Of a stretch of DNA of 36,311 nucleotides, positions 16,601 through 24,662 are shown in pieces; the stretch's first letter is position 1, and each line of letters starts with the position of its first letter. The position numbers and the translations under genes are program-made. The notes under the pieces were generated by a model. The model had not been told where the DNA came from. It saw only the letters and a program-made list of their open reading frames with translations, and did no database searches. This DNA comes from Verrucomicrobiota bacterium. Its GTDB lineage: Bacteria > Verrucomicrobiota > Verrucomicrobiia > Chthoniobacterales > UBA10450. The stretch spans positions 1-36,311 of the forward strand of contig QHPC01000165.1 in the NCBI GenBank assembly GCA_003218915.1, in the 5' to 3' direction.

Positions 16601-19600
16601 AAAGGCCCGAGGGACATCCCGTTGCTCAAGAGCCACATGTCGTCGAAGAGCAGCTTAATAAAACCAACCAGGATCTGTTCAACCGGTACCAAGCACAAGG
16701 TGCTATTGAAGAACGACTCGGCCCAGCCGATATTATTAGAGGTGAGCGACCAACCGAATTTGGCGAAACTCCAAGAGGAGCTGCTATTTCTGCGAGAGAA
16801 GATGAAGCGGCACGAGCTCTCGCGGCTGGACGTCCAGAGGATATTGCATCTCGAATGGCTCGTGAACGGGACCTGGGACGAATTGGACAACTACGACCAA
16901 TACCTGGCGCGCGGGGCGAAGGAGTTTTTGCACGAGAAGCGCCCGCCGGCTGGCGCGCAGTAGAGGGCGAGCGACCCATTGATTGGGCTCATCCGGCTAA
17001 TGCTGAAGTCTTGCGTCGAGCCCATATAGTCACAGAAGAGTTCCGACCCGCCATAGAAGCTTTGGGCGCGCGCTTAACTCATGAGCCTGGTAAGAACTAT
17101 GCACATTTAAGCGAAGAGCAAGGTTTCAAGGTTAATCTTGACCCGCTGAAATTGGCGCACAATTCCATCAGTGAGGGACTCACGCCCCAACAGGCGCACG
17201 AGCGAATGCGGGCTGTCGTTGATGAAGAATTGATTCATGCTGCTGATTTATTGGCAATGCATGAGGATTGGCAGAAAGCTGATCCACAACAGAAGCCAAG
17301 GTTATTTCGACAACATGTCACTGAGGAAAGTCGCAGGGCGATGCGGGAAATGTTTGATGCGTATGATCAGGCAAGAGGTACTGGCAATCGGCGATTAGCG
17401 GCAGTTATAGAACGCACGGCCCAAGGAGCTTATAACGCTTATCATTTCCCAGGGCATGGACGGCCGATGGTCGATTTTGGTGAGATTCGCGGGTATTTGG
17501 AACGCAATCCAGAAGCCGCACAACAGATGCGCGGGGAATTGGTACGCCAATTAATTCAGGCGGGGCGCAGCGGCAACATCAGAGAATTCGTTCCGCGCAC
17601 ACTTCTTGGCCGAATGACCAATTATCTGCGCAAGGTATTGACTGCTTTGAAACGCGCTTATGTGCGCTTCAGAGGCGGAGAAGCTGGACCGCTGATCGCA
17701 CGAGCGATCCGATCTGTTGAGGCGAAATTGGATGGGCTTGATGCGATTAGGCGCGGTGAAGCACCCAGAATAAAGGGTACAGGAGCCGAATTTGGTGAAA
17801 GGCCAGAGGCTCCTGGAAAGCGTAAAATCTCGCTACGCGAAGCTATCTTGAGGGCCAAGCTCGGTTATTCGACAGCGCTTAAGGGTGGTGAGAGCGCCAT
17901 GCTCGATTATGTGCCTAACCTGGCGCGGGCGATTCGGCGCAAGCCCAGTCTAGTACAGGCTTACGGGCAGCGGGGCCGATTGGCGCAATTGGTCAGCGCG
18001 TTTCAGTCTATCCCAGGGCGTGAGCGTGCGCGGGTGACTCGTGAATGGACTGATTATATCAGAGCTGAACAGACTCGTAAGCCGTTGCCGGTAGTAGGCG
18101 CTGATACCATGCGGCTCTTGAATGCGCGCAAAGACACTGCGGCTGGTATCGGCCAGTTACTCAAGGAACTCAATGTTCATGTTAAGGATTCCAAGGGACG
18201 GGTCCGGCCGGTTCGTTTGATCGGTGATACCTATTATCCGTGGCGGATCAGCGATGATATGCGTGATGTGTTTAACAATCGCGATGGCAATCGTTCGAAC
18301 GAATTCAACAAGATTGTGGAGCAGGAGATCGCTGCCGGAACGGTTAAGAGCCGCGAAGAATTCGTTGACAAATTTACTCATGCGATCAATGGTGAGCCGC
18401 ATTCCAACGATCACTTCGGCAACGTCGAGCGCGCTCGTGAGATGCGGCTACCGTACTCGTTCTATGACTTCAGCCCTGAAGCGTTCCTGCGGTACGCCGG
18501 GCGTGCGACCGATCGATTGGCGCAGATTGGTGCATTCGGCCAAAAGCTATCTGCGAATGGCAAAGACATGTTTGATCTCTCAATCGAGCACGTTAATCAG
18601 AGAGGCGATCTATCGCATGACGCGAAAGAGAAAATCATCGATCGGATTGTCAGAGAACGCAACGCGGAGTTCGCCGAGGGTCCCAGGAGCACCCTGGATC
18701 GGTTGGGCAGCCTGGGTCGGACCACAGCAACCGGGCTGATGCTATCCAATCCGCAGACATCGTTCATGAACTTTGTATCGGGTGCAGCCCAAAACATGGT
18801 CTTTGGCGGCCCAACCAGTTTCGCTAAAACTGCACTCCAGTTTCCTTTTGGATGGAAGAAAGGGCTCGCTGAAGCCCGCGATCGCAACATCCTGAGAGCC
18901 AATTTGCGCAACATCATGGATGACTATGATCTGGTTACCAACCCTAACTGGATCGAACGCGGTGTGCGCAGAGGTACTGAGATCGGGCTGAAGCTCGGCG
19001 GTCAGGATCTGACCGAATCAATTAACCGGGTGTTTGCGATGCAACAAGCCAAGGAAATTTTGCGCGAATTCACTCGTGAATATGGCGTTAAGGATAATCC
19101 AATCAGCCGGGCTCGAAACGAGTTCGTGTCGCGTCGATTCGGCTTCAAGCATGGGGAAGACGCTACTCGGTCTTTGACCGCACTGGCGCGCGAAGGCGGT
19201 ATCGGGGAGATGTCCGATGAATTCATCCGGCAGTATGTGATGGATGTGCACGGCAATTATGGGCCGGGTCAATCGCCAGCACATATCCTCAATAGTCCTA
19301 TCGGAAAGACAATGTTTCAGTTCCAGAAGTGGGGTGCTAATACGTCGCGTATGATGACGCGCGAATACCTGATGCCGTTGGCTCGCGCGATGCGCAGTGG
19401 ATCAATGGCTGATAAAGGCTATCATATCCTGCGAACCTTATCGTATTTTGGTGTCGGAGCCGGCCTGACGATGCCCGCCGTTGCCGCGCTCAATGCTCTT
19501 TATCGCCGTGACCCACAGGATCCGACCCTGGCCGAGATCGGTAAAGCGTTTTCGAAAGGCGATGTACAAACGGCGCTAAGCTATTCGCTCAAGAAAGCTT

Positions 19601-20526
19601 ATGGCTCGTTGCTGTTGAGCGGGTTCAGCGGGTTGTTTGGCAACTATAATGACGTTATCCAGAACCACCTTGGTCATGACCCAAGTGGTCGGCTCAAAGA
19701 TCCTATGCATCCGCCAGCCTGGGGCGTGCTGGAACCGTTTTTCGCGCTTTATCAAGGTTGGCGCGGTGAAGGTGGTGCGATCCCGAGTCCGCAACTCATG
19801 GATACGTTCGCCAAGAATTTAATCAGCCCGTATCGAGTTGGTAAACAGCTTTTTTTAGGAGCCGGTGCTCAAATGGCTAGCAGCCTAGGGATCAAGATTC
19901 CTTACAGCGAAGAATACGCCGCTAACAATGAGCGCAATTTCGCCCGCAATCGAATTAGTATGTATGAACAGCTGAACCCAGTCTTAAGAGCACAAGCGGA
20001 GGCCAGGGGTACCCAGCAAGCTACTTATAAGATGGCGGGCCGCAGCCCATTCAGCCCAGTCCGGGACCGCATCATTAATGGACTCTTGGCAGGGCATTCT
20101 GAAGAGGTTAATTCAGCGATTCGGGATTGGTTGACTAAGGTGCCAATCGAACAGCGCAAAGCTGAGTATGACCGAATCAAAGACATTATCGGTGCGAATA
20201 GTCCAATGATGATCGGCAAGTCAAAAACGCCAGAGGCTGTGATGGAATTCCTGAGCTGGGCGCATGACAATTTACCTGAGGCCGAAGCGCGCCGGATTTT
20301 TGCACTTGCCCAGACCTACGCTAAGACAGCGATTGATACCGGGATGGAGCAAAGAAGCAAAGGGTTTAACCAATTGGCCCGACTTGATTATGACCGGTTC
20401 AAGGCACCGGTAGCGCGCTCGCCGTCAGCCCAGGCAGCAAGAGCAGCAGCTCAAGGGCGGCAAGTCATGGCGGAGCTAGCCAGGAGACAGCGAGTCGCTG
20501 AGCAATTGCGCGCGCGGACTCAGTGA
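13690..20526 (+). CDS. Giant multidomain (polyvalent-type) protein with peptidoglycan-hydrolase modules, 2278 aa
   Basis: Order of parts by approximate residue. 1-190: Pro/Glu-rich linker with duplicated units (FLGEEGVDITPTPPKI and FLGEQGVDVVPTAPKI). 190-322: N-acetylmuramoyl-L-alanine amidase/PGRP domain, with zinc-site histidines in YIVLHSSDG and VIGHADLAG. The amidase is flanked by repeated GRVQHFEDY linkers at 77 and 340. 400-532: a 3D/RlpA-like double-psi barrel (VPIVDIGPG...ARRVAADFTP). 540-760: helical. 760-905: Gly/Ala-rich hydrophobic. 910-976: RPPV/ERPP repeats. About 1176-1187: VVDEELIHAADL, a degraded zincin-like motif lacking the first His. 1690-2100: hydrophobic helical region. 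I infer a protein that enters the host and opens its wall, like polyvalent proteins of phages and conjugative elements. ATG 13690 has AGAGG upstream. Confidence 0.7.
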   Translation: MANGTLSEEVRRKRLAEQWSPAEDEIDQEDVDLENEPVLEEPPPAPEELEPEEPEAKEQPEPERRAAEPAPVSRVPGRVQHFEDYSVPPAPAPPAEPLGPPTKFLGEEGVDITPTPPKIEPAAPAAPEAGFLGEQGVDVVPTAPKIQPGEAVIKPEKPLPPAKPLEPEPEPEVDIPATSYRPGRGGQEPQYIVLHSSDGHEKGDINTLTQGNVSSHYYTTKDGRSMHFVPEADTAHHAGRDRYGGDGNPYTIGIEQEHIDGEEEWSDDQVRATARTVAGIMRRHPDIPLENVIGHADLAGERKQDPLDFPWETFRKYVTTYLRGGEPREAAREGVAKAGPGRVQHFEDYAQTTQVETRDAEGNIILTPVTVEGRPDVTRRARPAGQSEYGYYPGEKREDFVYGNATTFGDAEDRRRYADARAHGLSEAEARAVGDNGRGAASQGGLYTPDTYGVAVPHDVLVERFGNNPAAWRRVRVDIVTPDGRRLRVPIVDIGPGAGPQARRVAADFTPRLAAQIGTEGKFAFKLVPDAGPDVNKDPRMWQSEQSAIAQGIDLSGIAKEHQRFERPQVAGKTMTDEEMARAAVKRDEAMTRQHDIITKLPEAQISWLPDAQQSPVQLFKRLNTRVEGVSDAFRHQYQEQVKTEIIKEAQDFYKEPDPQKAFERATSDANFLTVGEEMGRIIKGITDIKDPTQRAQTLGKLNAELDPAKQYSDIVGLADSADRVASPEYQQQQSQAIAQKKTWIENQLKQNPQLQGTLGEFVAQQGAQILGSASLAWLPPGIRESAFAAQIYGQAKDEFKRDHPDWSEQQLNDAAGKSAFLQLAPQEIVSAAIGGRLGSLTGGIGHPVARITSAVAAHMGIGAGGGVLQQIGANVAAGKPWDEGIDRAAGLAAIQSVPGGIAAGVTHPPVRRAPEVAPERPAVPPEERPPVVPERPPVVPEERPPVAEERPPVTEERPPPVAEERPVVTERPEGHPVAQEPHVVEEQLNKTNQDLFNRYQAQGAIEERLGPADIIRGERPTEFGETPRGAAISAREDEAARALAAGRPEDIASRMARERDLGRIGQLRPIPGARGEGVFAREAPAGWRAVEGERPIDWAHPANAEVLRRAHIVTEEFRPAIEALGARLTHEPGKNYAHLSEEQGFKVNLDPLKLAHNSISEGLTPQQAHERMRAVVDEELIHAADLLAMHEDWQKADPQQKPRLFRQHVTEESRRAMREMFDAYDQARGTGNRRLAAVIERTAQGAYNAYHFPGHGRPMVDFGEIRGYLERNPEAAQQMRGELVRQLIQAGRSGNIREFVPRTLLGRMTNYLRKVLTALKRAYVRFRGGEAGPLIARAIRSVEAKLDGLDAIRRGEAPRIKGTGAEFGERPEAPGKRKISLREAILRAKLGYSTALKGGESAMLDYVPNLARAIRRKPSLVQAYGQRGRLAQLVSAFQSIPGRERARVTREWTDYIRAEQTRKPLPVVGADTMRLLNARKDTAAGIGQLLKELNVHVKDSKGRVRPVRLIGDTYYPWRISDDMRDVFNNRDGNRSNEFNKIVEQEIAAGTVKSREEFVDKFTHAINGEPHSNDHFGNVERAREMRLPYSFYDFSPEAFLRYAGRATDRLAQIGAFGQKLSANGKDMFDLSIEHVNQRGDLSHDAKEKIIDRIVRERNAEFAEGPRSTLDRLGSLGRTTATGLMLSNPQTSFMNFVSGAAQNMVFGGPTSFAKTALQFPFGWKKGLAEARDRNILRANLRNIMDDYDLVTNPNWIERGVRRGTEIGLKLGGQDLTESINRVFAMQQAKEILREFTREYGVKDNPISRARNEFVSRRFGFKHGEDATRSLTALAREGGIGEMSDEFIRQYVMDVHGNYGPGQSPAHILNSPIGKTMFQFQKWGANTSRMMTREYLMPLARAMRSGSMADKGYHILRTLSYFGVGAGLTMPAVAALNALYRRDPQDPTLAEIGKAFSKGDVQTALSYSLKKAYGSLLLSGFSGLFGNYNDVIQNHLGHDPSGRLKDPMHPPAWGVLEPFFALYQGWRGEGGAIPSPQLMDTFAKNLISPYRVGKQLFLGAGAQMASSLGIKIPYSEEYAANNERNFARNRISMYEQLNPVLRAQAEARGTQQATYKMAGRSPFSPVRDRIINGLLAGHSEEVNSAIRDWLTKVPIEQRKAEYDRIKDIIGANSPMMIGKSKTPEAVMEFLSWAHDNLPEAEARRIFALAQTYAKTAIDTGMEQRSKGFNQLARLDYDRFKAPVARSPSAQAARAAAQGRQVMAELARRQRVAEQLRARTQ

Positions 20527-20876
20527 ATGTGCTTCTGATCGTAAGCAATCATCCATTTGTCCGCAATTTCTTCGACGCGGTCAAAATTGTCGAGGCTAGG
20601 GTAACGTTTCTGCACTGCCACTTTCCAGATATCCAGCTTGCAAAGACCTTCTTCGCTATCGCCATACCCTGATTGGGTCACCTCTTCAGCGGTCACCCCC
20701 GCTTCTTTGCACCACCGTTCGAGGATCGTCCTGTCATTTTCGATGTTGTGGAAATACACGGTCGCCGGCAAAAGCAAGAGAGCACTCAGCAAAGCACCGC
20801 CACTTCTCTTGCGCTGCCAGTACACAAATAAAGCAATGCTAGCGACTAACATTATAATCGACACTGGGATGCTCAT
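20520..20876 (-). CDS. Small membrane protein downstream of the CRISPR array
   Basis: A 118-aa protein starting MSIPVSIIMLVASIALFVYW. It has two membrane helices (about residues 4-21 and 27-42) and a soluble, charged C-terminal domain with Cys residues (ERWCKEAGVTAEEV...EEGLCKLDIWKVAVQ). I do not recognise it. It lies on the same strand as the array and cas genes, beginning 38 bases after the last repeat in the direction of transcription, so the pre-crRNA would run into it. The frame is open back to a TTG inside the repeat handle (20919-20921), but the ATG at 20876 is preferred. Its 3' end overlaps the giant gene's stop. A CRISPR-linked or defence role is only a guess. Confidence 0.5.
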   Translation of the reverse strand: MSIPVSIIMLVASIALFVYWQRKRSGGALLSALLLLPATVYFHNIENDRTILERWCKEAGVTAEEVTQSGYGDSEEGLCKLDIWKVAVQKRYPSLDNFDRVEEIADKWMIAYDQKHIH

Positions 20877-20914
20877 AACTTTATTAATATCGGATAATGC
20901 GGGGATAGCTTTAG

Positions 20915-21545
20915 GTTTCAATCCACGCAGGAGTGTTTAGCTCCTGCGACACATACGCCAAGACAGCGATTGATACCGGGATGGAAGAGTTTCAATCCAC
21001 GCAAGAGCTTTTAACTCCTGCGACTCTGTTCTTCACTAGATGGCTCAGGCTCAAAGTCTTTGTTTCAATCCACGCAGGAGTTTTCAGCTCCTGCGACATT
21101 GGGGTTCTGGTGCGAACCACATTTATCGGAGGCGCATTCGGGTTTCAATCCACGCAAGAGTTTTTACCTCCTGCGACTGTACTAATGTTTCAATCAACGC
21201 GGAGATTTTTAATCTCTGGTTTGTTTGTTTCAATCCACGCAATGACTCGTGGTCACTGCGACCCACTTAGCTCTGGAGGAATACCGGAAGCGGTCCCGTT
21301 TCAATCAACGCAATGACTCGTGGTCACTGCAACCTTAAGCACCGGGTTAAATCCACTCTCGAGCCATTAGTTTCAATCAACGCAATGACTCGTGGTCACT
21401 GCAACACGGCGGTATGCGGATGCTCGCGCGCATGGCCTGAGTGTTTCAATCAACGCAATGACTCGTGGTCACTGCAACTGGATAGATTCGCGTTTCGCCT
21501 CGCTTCCCACCGTCAGTTTCAATCAACGCAATGACTCGTGGCAAC
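20915..21545 (-). CRISPR. Type I-C CRISPR array, 10 heterogeneous repeats
   Basis: Repeats start at 20915, 20989, 21062, 21142, 21187, 21227, 21298, 21370, 21443 and 21516. Nine are 36 nt; the last, next to the leader, is 30 nt because six bases are missing. On the minus strand they end in GCGTGGATTGAAAC or GCGTTGATTGAAAC, the type I-C handle. Seven spacers are 35-44 nt; two (21178-21186 and 21223-21226) are only 9 and 4 nt. Two stem classes exist: leader-distal CGCAGGAG...CTCCTGCG and leader-proximal GCAATGAC...GTCACTGC. Transcription from the minus strand follows cas3. Spacers 20951-20988 and 21406-21442 match the element's giant gene imperfectly. Confidence 0.95.
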
Positions 21546-21648
21546 ATTTCTTTAGGTATTTTGCGAGCGGCTAACATTTCCTGCTTCTGTAGCTATCTAT
21601 ATCGTCGCAAAATTCCGCGTAATTCCTTGCGCCTCAACACGCGAGCGC
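21546..21648 (-). promoter_or_regulatory. Probable CRISPR leader
   Basis: These 103 bp between the cas3 stop and the first repeat on the minus strand are where a type I-C leader lies. The segment next to the repeats is AT-rich (TTTCTTTAGGTATTTTG). I see no convincing -35/-10 pair, so the array may instead be read through from the cas operon. Confidence 0.5.
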
Positions 21649-23763
21649 CTAGCCGTTCTCTTGCATCACTTCGCCGCTCGCATCTAACAATCCGCGCATA
21701 TAGCCCAGGAAATTGTCGTATTGCCCAGGCCGTAACGCATACAGCTCATTACCGATACAATCTGGAGTTAACTTTTCAAACCTGTTGTCCCAGACTTGGA
21801 CGGAGTGCTGCATTAATTCTCGGCTGGTGGGGATCTGGCCGGCTCGCAGTCTGGCAATCAGGCTAGGCTCAGCGACTACAAGCTGAGTGACACTGACGAT
21901 TACCTGGCATCCATCCGCGACCAGCGGATAGTCACCAGCTTTCTCGGCATCACGGATCAGCTCGATTTTGTTCTCGGTTTTTCCAGTGCCTGCGTTCAGT
22001 TCGCGCAGGAGTGCTTCAGTGCAGTGCTCTGGACTGATTTTGCCCTCATCGAACATTTGAGCCAGGACGGCTCGCGGAGTGTCAAATTGAGGATGCAAGC
22101 TAAAAGTGCTGTCATCGGCAATCCGGAAATCCCACACTTCACCGTACTCGTGTTCATTGGAACGGTTCGCTCGGCCGGCGATCTGCAGGATATTGACCAT
22201 CCCGCAGCTTTCGCGATACGCGGTGCGGAAGCTAAAATCAACGCCAGCTTCGACGCAGGAGGTGGCGATTAGAAACCATTCGTTGTCGGCTTTATCAAGC
22301 AGCCGATCGCGCACTCGCTTAACAATGATCGCCCGATCAAACGGAGTCAAAGCGCCAGATAGATGCTCGACACTAAGTCCTGAATCGCGCAGATGACGTG
22401 CGAATACCGCCGCGCTTTGAATCGTGTTAAAGATGACTAGCCGCGGGCCCGGCTTTGACTGCACAAAGGTGGTTAACGTCGCCAAGTCCATTACATCTTT
22501 ACAAGTTTTTATTTCAACTCGCCGAGATTCGAGCGCTGCAGCCTCAACCCGCAGAGCTTCGGGAATCAGCTCGGTAACAACAGGGCGTTCAACTACGGGC
22601 ACAAAATCGTTCAATTGCCAGAAGCGAACCAGTGAACCGGAGCCCAGAACAAGATGACAGCTCCAATCTCGGCACAACTCTGTAAGCCATTTAAACGACT
22701 GCGGCCAAAGCGCAGCGGGGATTGCAGCATGAGCTTCATCAATGAAAATAGCCGAACCCGGTAGTTGGTGTAGTTTGCGCAGACGTGAAATCTTGCAGGC
22801 AGCGAGGGTTTGGAAAAACTGCACAGCGGTCGTAACGATGATCGGGCAATCCCATCGCTGAGTGAGCTGTCGTAAATCGCGGCTATCGAATTCGACCAGA
22901 TGATGATGAGCCGCAACGATCTGTTCAGGGTCTTCTCCCGGTAGTACGAGAGCGCTCCGGTAGACATCGACTGCCTGGTTGATAATGTTGGTATACGGCA
23001 AGACCACAATGACCCGACGCAGGCCACGCTTATGTGCGGTAGCGAGCAGATGCGCCATAACAGCAGTAGTTTTGCCCGAGCCAACGGGCGCATCACAAGC
23101 AACGATCGCATTAGCCAGATCGGCATGGCGGCAAGCGCTATAGATACCGGACCGAATTTTTCCTCGCAGAGCTTCGGCTTCATTTCCTGGAGTCGTAGCA
23201 AGCCCAGCGACGTATCGATCGAGCTGAGCCAACCGTTCAGCGGCTCGCAATGGTTCGCCATCAAGCTCGCGCTCATTGAGATAATTCTGGGCGGTATCGG
23301 AATGGTCTGCGTCAACCAGACAAGAGAGCGCCAGTCTTCGGACCAGACCAGTAAATGGCACATTGGCGACAGAGGTAATTGGCGTAAAGCTCTGGTGGTG
23401 CTGGCCAAGATAATTGGCCAGGAGTTTCTCGGTGCGCTGCCATAATTTTTCCTGCGTGCTTTCATCTATTGCTGGGTCCCGCAGCACAAACTTACGCTTG
23501 GCTTTTTCAACCGGCAATGACGGCAACCCGCAATGATGTGAGTAAGCGAGCAGCGCCGATTCAATAATCTCGTCGAGTTTGCCCAGATCATGGGGAATAG
23601 CGGCGATTACTACTGCACTGACGAATGCCTCACACCATTTCGGCGAGAATGCACCCGCGGCCTCGGTCGCGAAATGGCGTGCATACTTAACGACATTGCC
23701 AACGTGCTCAGCGTAGGTTTGCGCTGGCACGCCAGCTCGAGCGCTATGGGCCAAAGGTGTCAC
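21649..23763 (-). CDS. cas3: Cas3 nuclease-helicase, type I
   Basis: A 704-aa Cas3. The N-terminal HD nuclease domain has AHS/EH near residues 5-20, HD at 58-59 (PHDLGK) and HH at 122-123 (LGQHHQ), with DADH at 151-154. The helicase follows: GSGKTT at 228-233 (Walker A), VVLPYTN, DEAH at 342-345 and the motif V/VI region SCVEAGVDFSF...QIAGRANRSNEHEYG. Motif III reads LGSGS rather than the common SAT. It is recruited by the type I surveillance complex to nick and degrade the target strand. It starts with GTG 2 bases after cas7, whereas in standard I-C operons cas3 comes first. It appears intact. Confidence 0.95.
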   Translation of the reverse strand: MTPLAHSARAGVPAQTYAEHVGNVVKYARHFATEAAGAFSPKWCEAFVSAVVIAAIPHDLGKLDEIIESALLAYSHHCGLPSLPVEKAKRKFVLRDPAIDESTQEKLWQRTEKLLANYLGQHHQSFTPITSVANVPFTGLVRRLALSCLVDADHSDTAQNYLNERELDGEPLRAAERLAQLDRYVAGLATTPGNEAEALRGKIRSGIYSACRHADLANAIVACDAPVGSGKTTAVMAHLLATAHKRGLRRVIVVLPYTNIINQAVDVYRSALVLPGEDPEQIVAAHHHLVEFDSRDLRQLTQRWDCPIIVTTAVQFFQTLAACKISRLRKLHQLPGSAIFIDEAHAAIPAALWPQSFKWLTELCRDWSCHLVLGSGSLVRFWQLNDFVPVVERPVVTELIPEALRVEAAALESRRVEIKTCKDVMDLATLTTFVQSKPGPRLVIFNTIQSAAVFARHLRDSGLSVEHLSGALTPFDRAIIVKRVRDRLLDKADNEWFLIATSCVEAGVDFSFRTAYRESCGMVNILQIAGRANRSNEHEYGEVWDFRIADDSTFSLHPQFDTPRAVLAQMFDEGKISPEHCTEALLRELNAGTGKTENKIELIRDAEKAGDYPLVADGCQVIVSVTQLVVAEPSLIARLRAGQIPTSRELMQHSVQVWDNRFEKLTPDCIGNELYALRPGQYDNFLGYMRGLLDASGEVMQENG

Positions 23764-23765
23764 AG

Positions 23766-24662
23766 TTAGAACTGCGCGTGATCAACGTATGTACCGCAAT
23801 CAGCGTAAGTTTTGCCATCTTTACGAGCGACCAGATGTGCCACGCCATTTTCACCGTCCCATTGCGGTATAGTATAATCGGCCTGCGAGATGGAAGGTTG
23901 AGTCAAATCGCCGAGTTTCTTTGGTGTCAGCGCGTCGATCAAGGCCAGTGGTCGACATGAGCCACACGGCTCATTGTGGGTAAAGATGTGCGCATGAATT
24001 ATATCGACCATTGGGCGGGTGACCGAGGCGGTATGCGGGTAAAGATATTTGATCAAGGCCAAGAAAATCTGGATATCGAGAAACGTGCAGCTGCTCTTCT
24101 GCCCGGCGGTCGGATTAACGAAAAGCGGCATCGCATAGAGCCCGTGGACTACTAGCTTTTGTGCGTTAGGAGCCATACCACGATCTTTATTAGCTTCGAC
24201 ACCGGACTTGTTTGTCCATGTAGCAAATTGACAATCAATCGGAGCGACCGATAGCCCGATCCCAAGCTGCAAAGCACCGCAGCGCATAATGTCTGAGCCG
24301 CCCTCTTCCAAGAACGTGTTCCCGAAAAGCGCTCCGTCCCAGAAGCCTGGAGAACTGGATTCGAGCCGTGTTTGGCACTCAGCACGGTCCCGTCCTCGTG
24401 CTTCGAGGATATCATAGCCGGATCCATCAAGGCCAAGCTCTGAGGCAATTTGGAGCCAGACCGGGCCGGTTTTGTTGCCGACCAGATCGCGCGCTTTGCG
24501 TTTGAGCGATACGGCAGAAATTTCGCCTCTGTTATCAGGTCGAATACGTGGCGCTCCGTCATTATTGGGATCGCCATTAGGGTTGGAGTTGCGGACTTCG
24601 ATGATCAGGAGTCCAGTGATAACGGGCAATAGCCCGTTGGAATTATTTTGGATCGTTGTCAT
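23766..24662 (-). CDS. cas7: Cas7 (Csd2), type I-C backbone subunit
   Basis: A 298-aa protein that coats the crRNA spacer in the I-C Cascade. The family signature NSNPNGDPNNDGAPRIRP lies at residues 25-42 and is followed by the SAVSLKRKARDLVG segment (canonical NPNGDP...D..LKRKIR). Near the middle FGNTFLEEGG stands where Cas7 usually has the FG-type loop of the Csd2 family. Typical I-C Cas7 is about 280-300 aa, so the length fits. It overlaps the end of cas8c by 20 bases and is followed directly by cas3. Confidence 0.93.
   Translation of the reverse strand: MTTIQNNSNGLLPVITGLLIIEVRNSNPNGDPNNDGAPRIRPDNRGEISAVSLKRKARDLVGNKTGPVWLQIASELGLDGSGYDILEARGRDRAECQTRLESSSPGFWDGALFGNTFLEEGGSDIMRCGALQLGIGLSVAPIDCQFATWTNKSGVEANKDRGMAPNAQKLVVHGLYAMPLFVNPTAGQKSSCTFLDIQIFLALIKYLYPHTASVTRPMVDIIHAHIFTHNEPCGSCRPLALIDALTPKKLGDLTQPSISQADYTIPQWDGENGVAHLVARKDGKTYADCGTYVDHAQF

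Noticed and set aside
20951-21515. Self matches of the other full-length spacers (21025, 21098, 21263, 21334, 21479)
   Set aside because: I compared them by eye with the window on both strands and saw no convincing match.
20933-21866. Several frames running through the CRISPR array
   Set aside because: They translate repeats (FQSTQ, MTRGHC) and spacers, and are not genes.
22611-23465. 284-codon minus-strand frame inside cas3
   Set aside because: It overlaps the clear Cas3 HD and helicase motifs in another frame.
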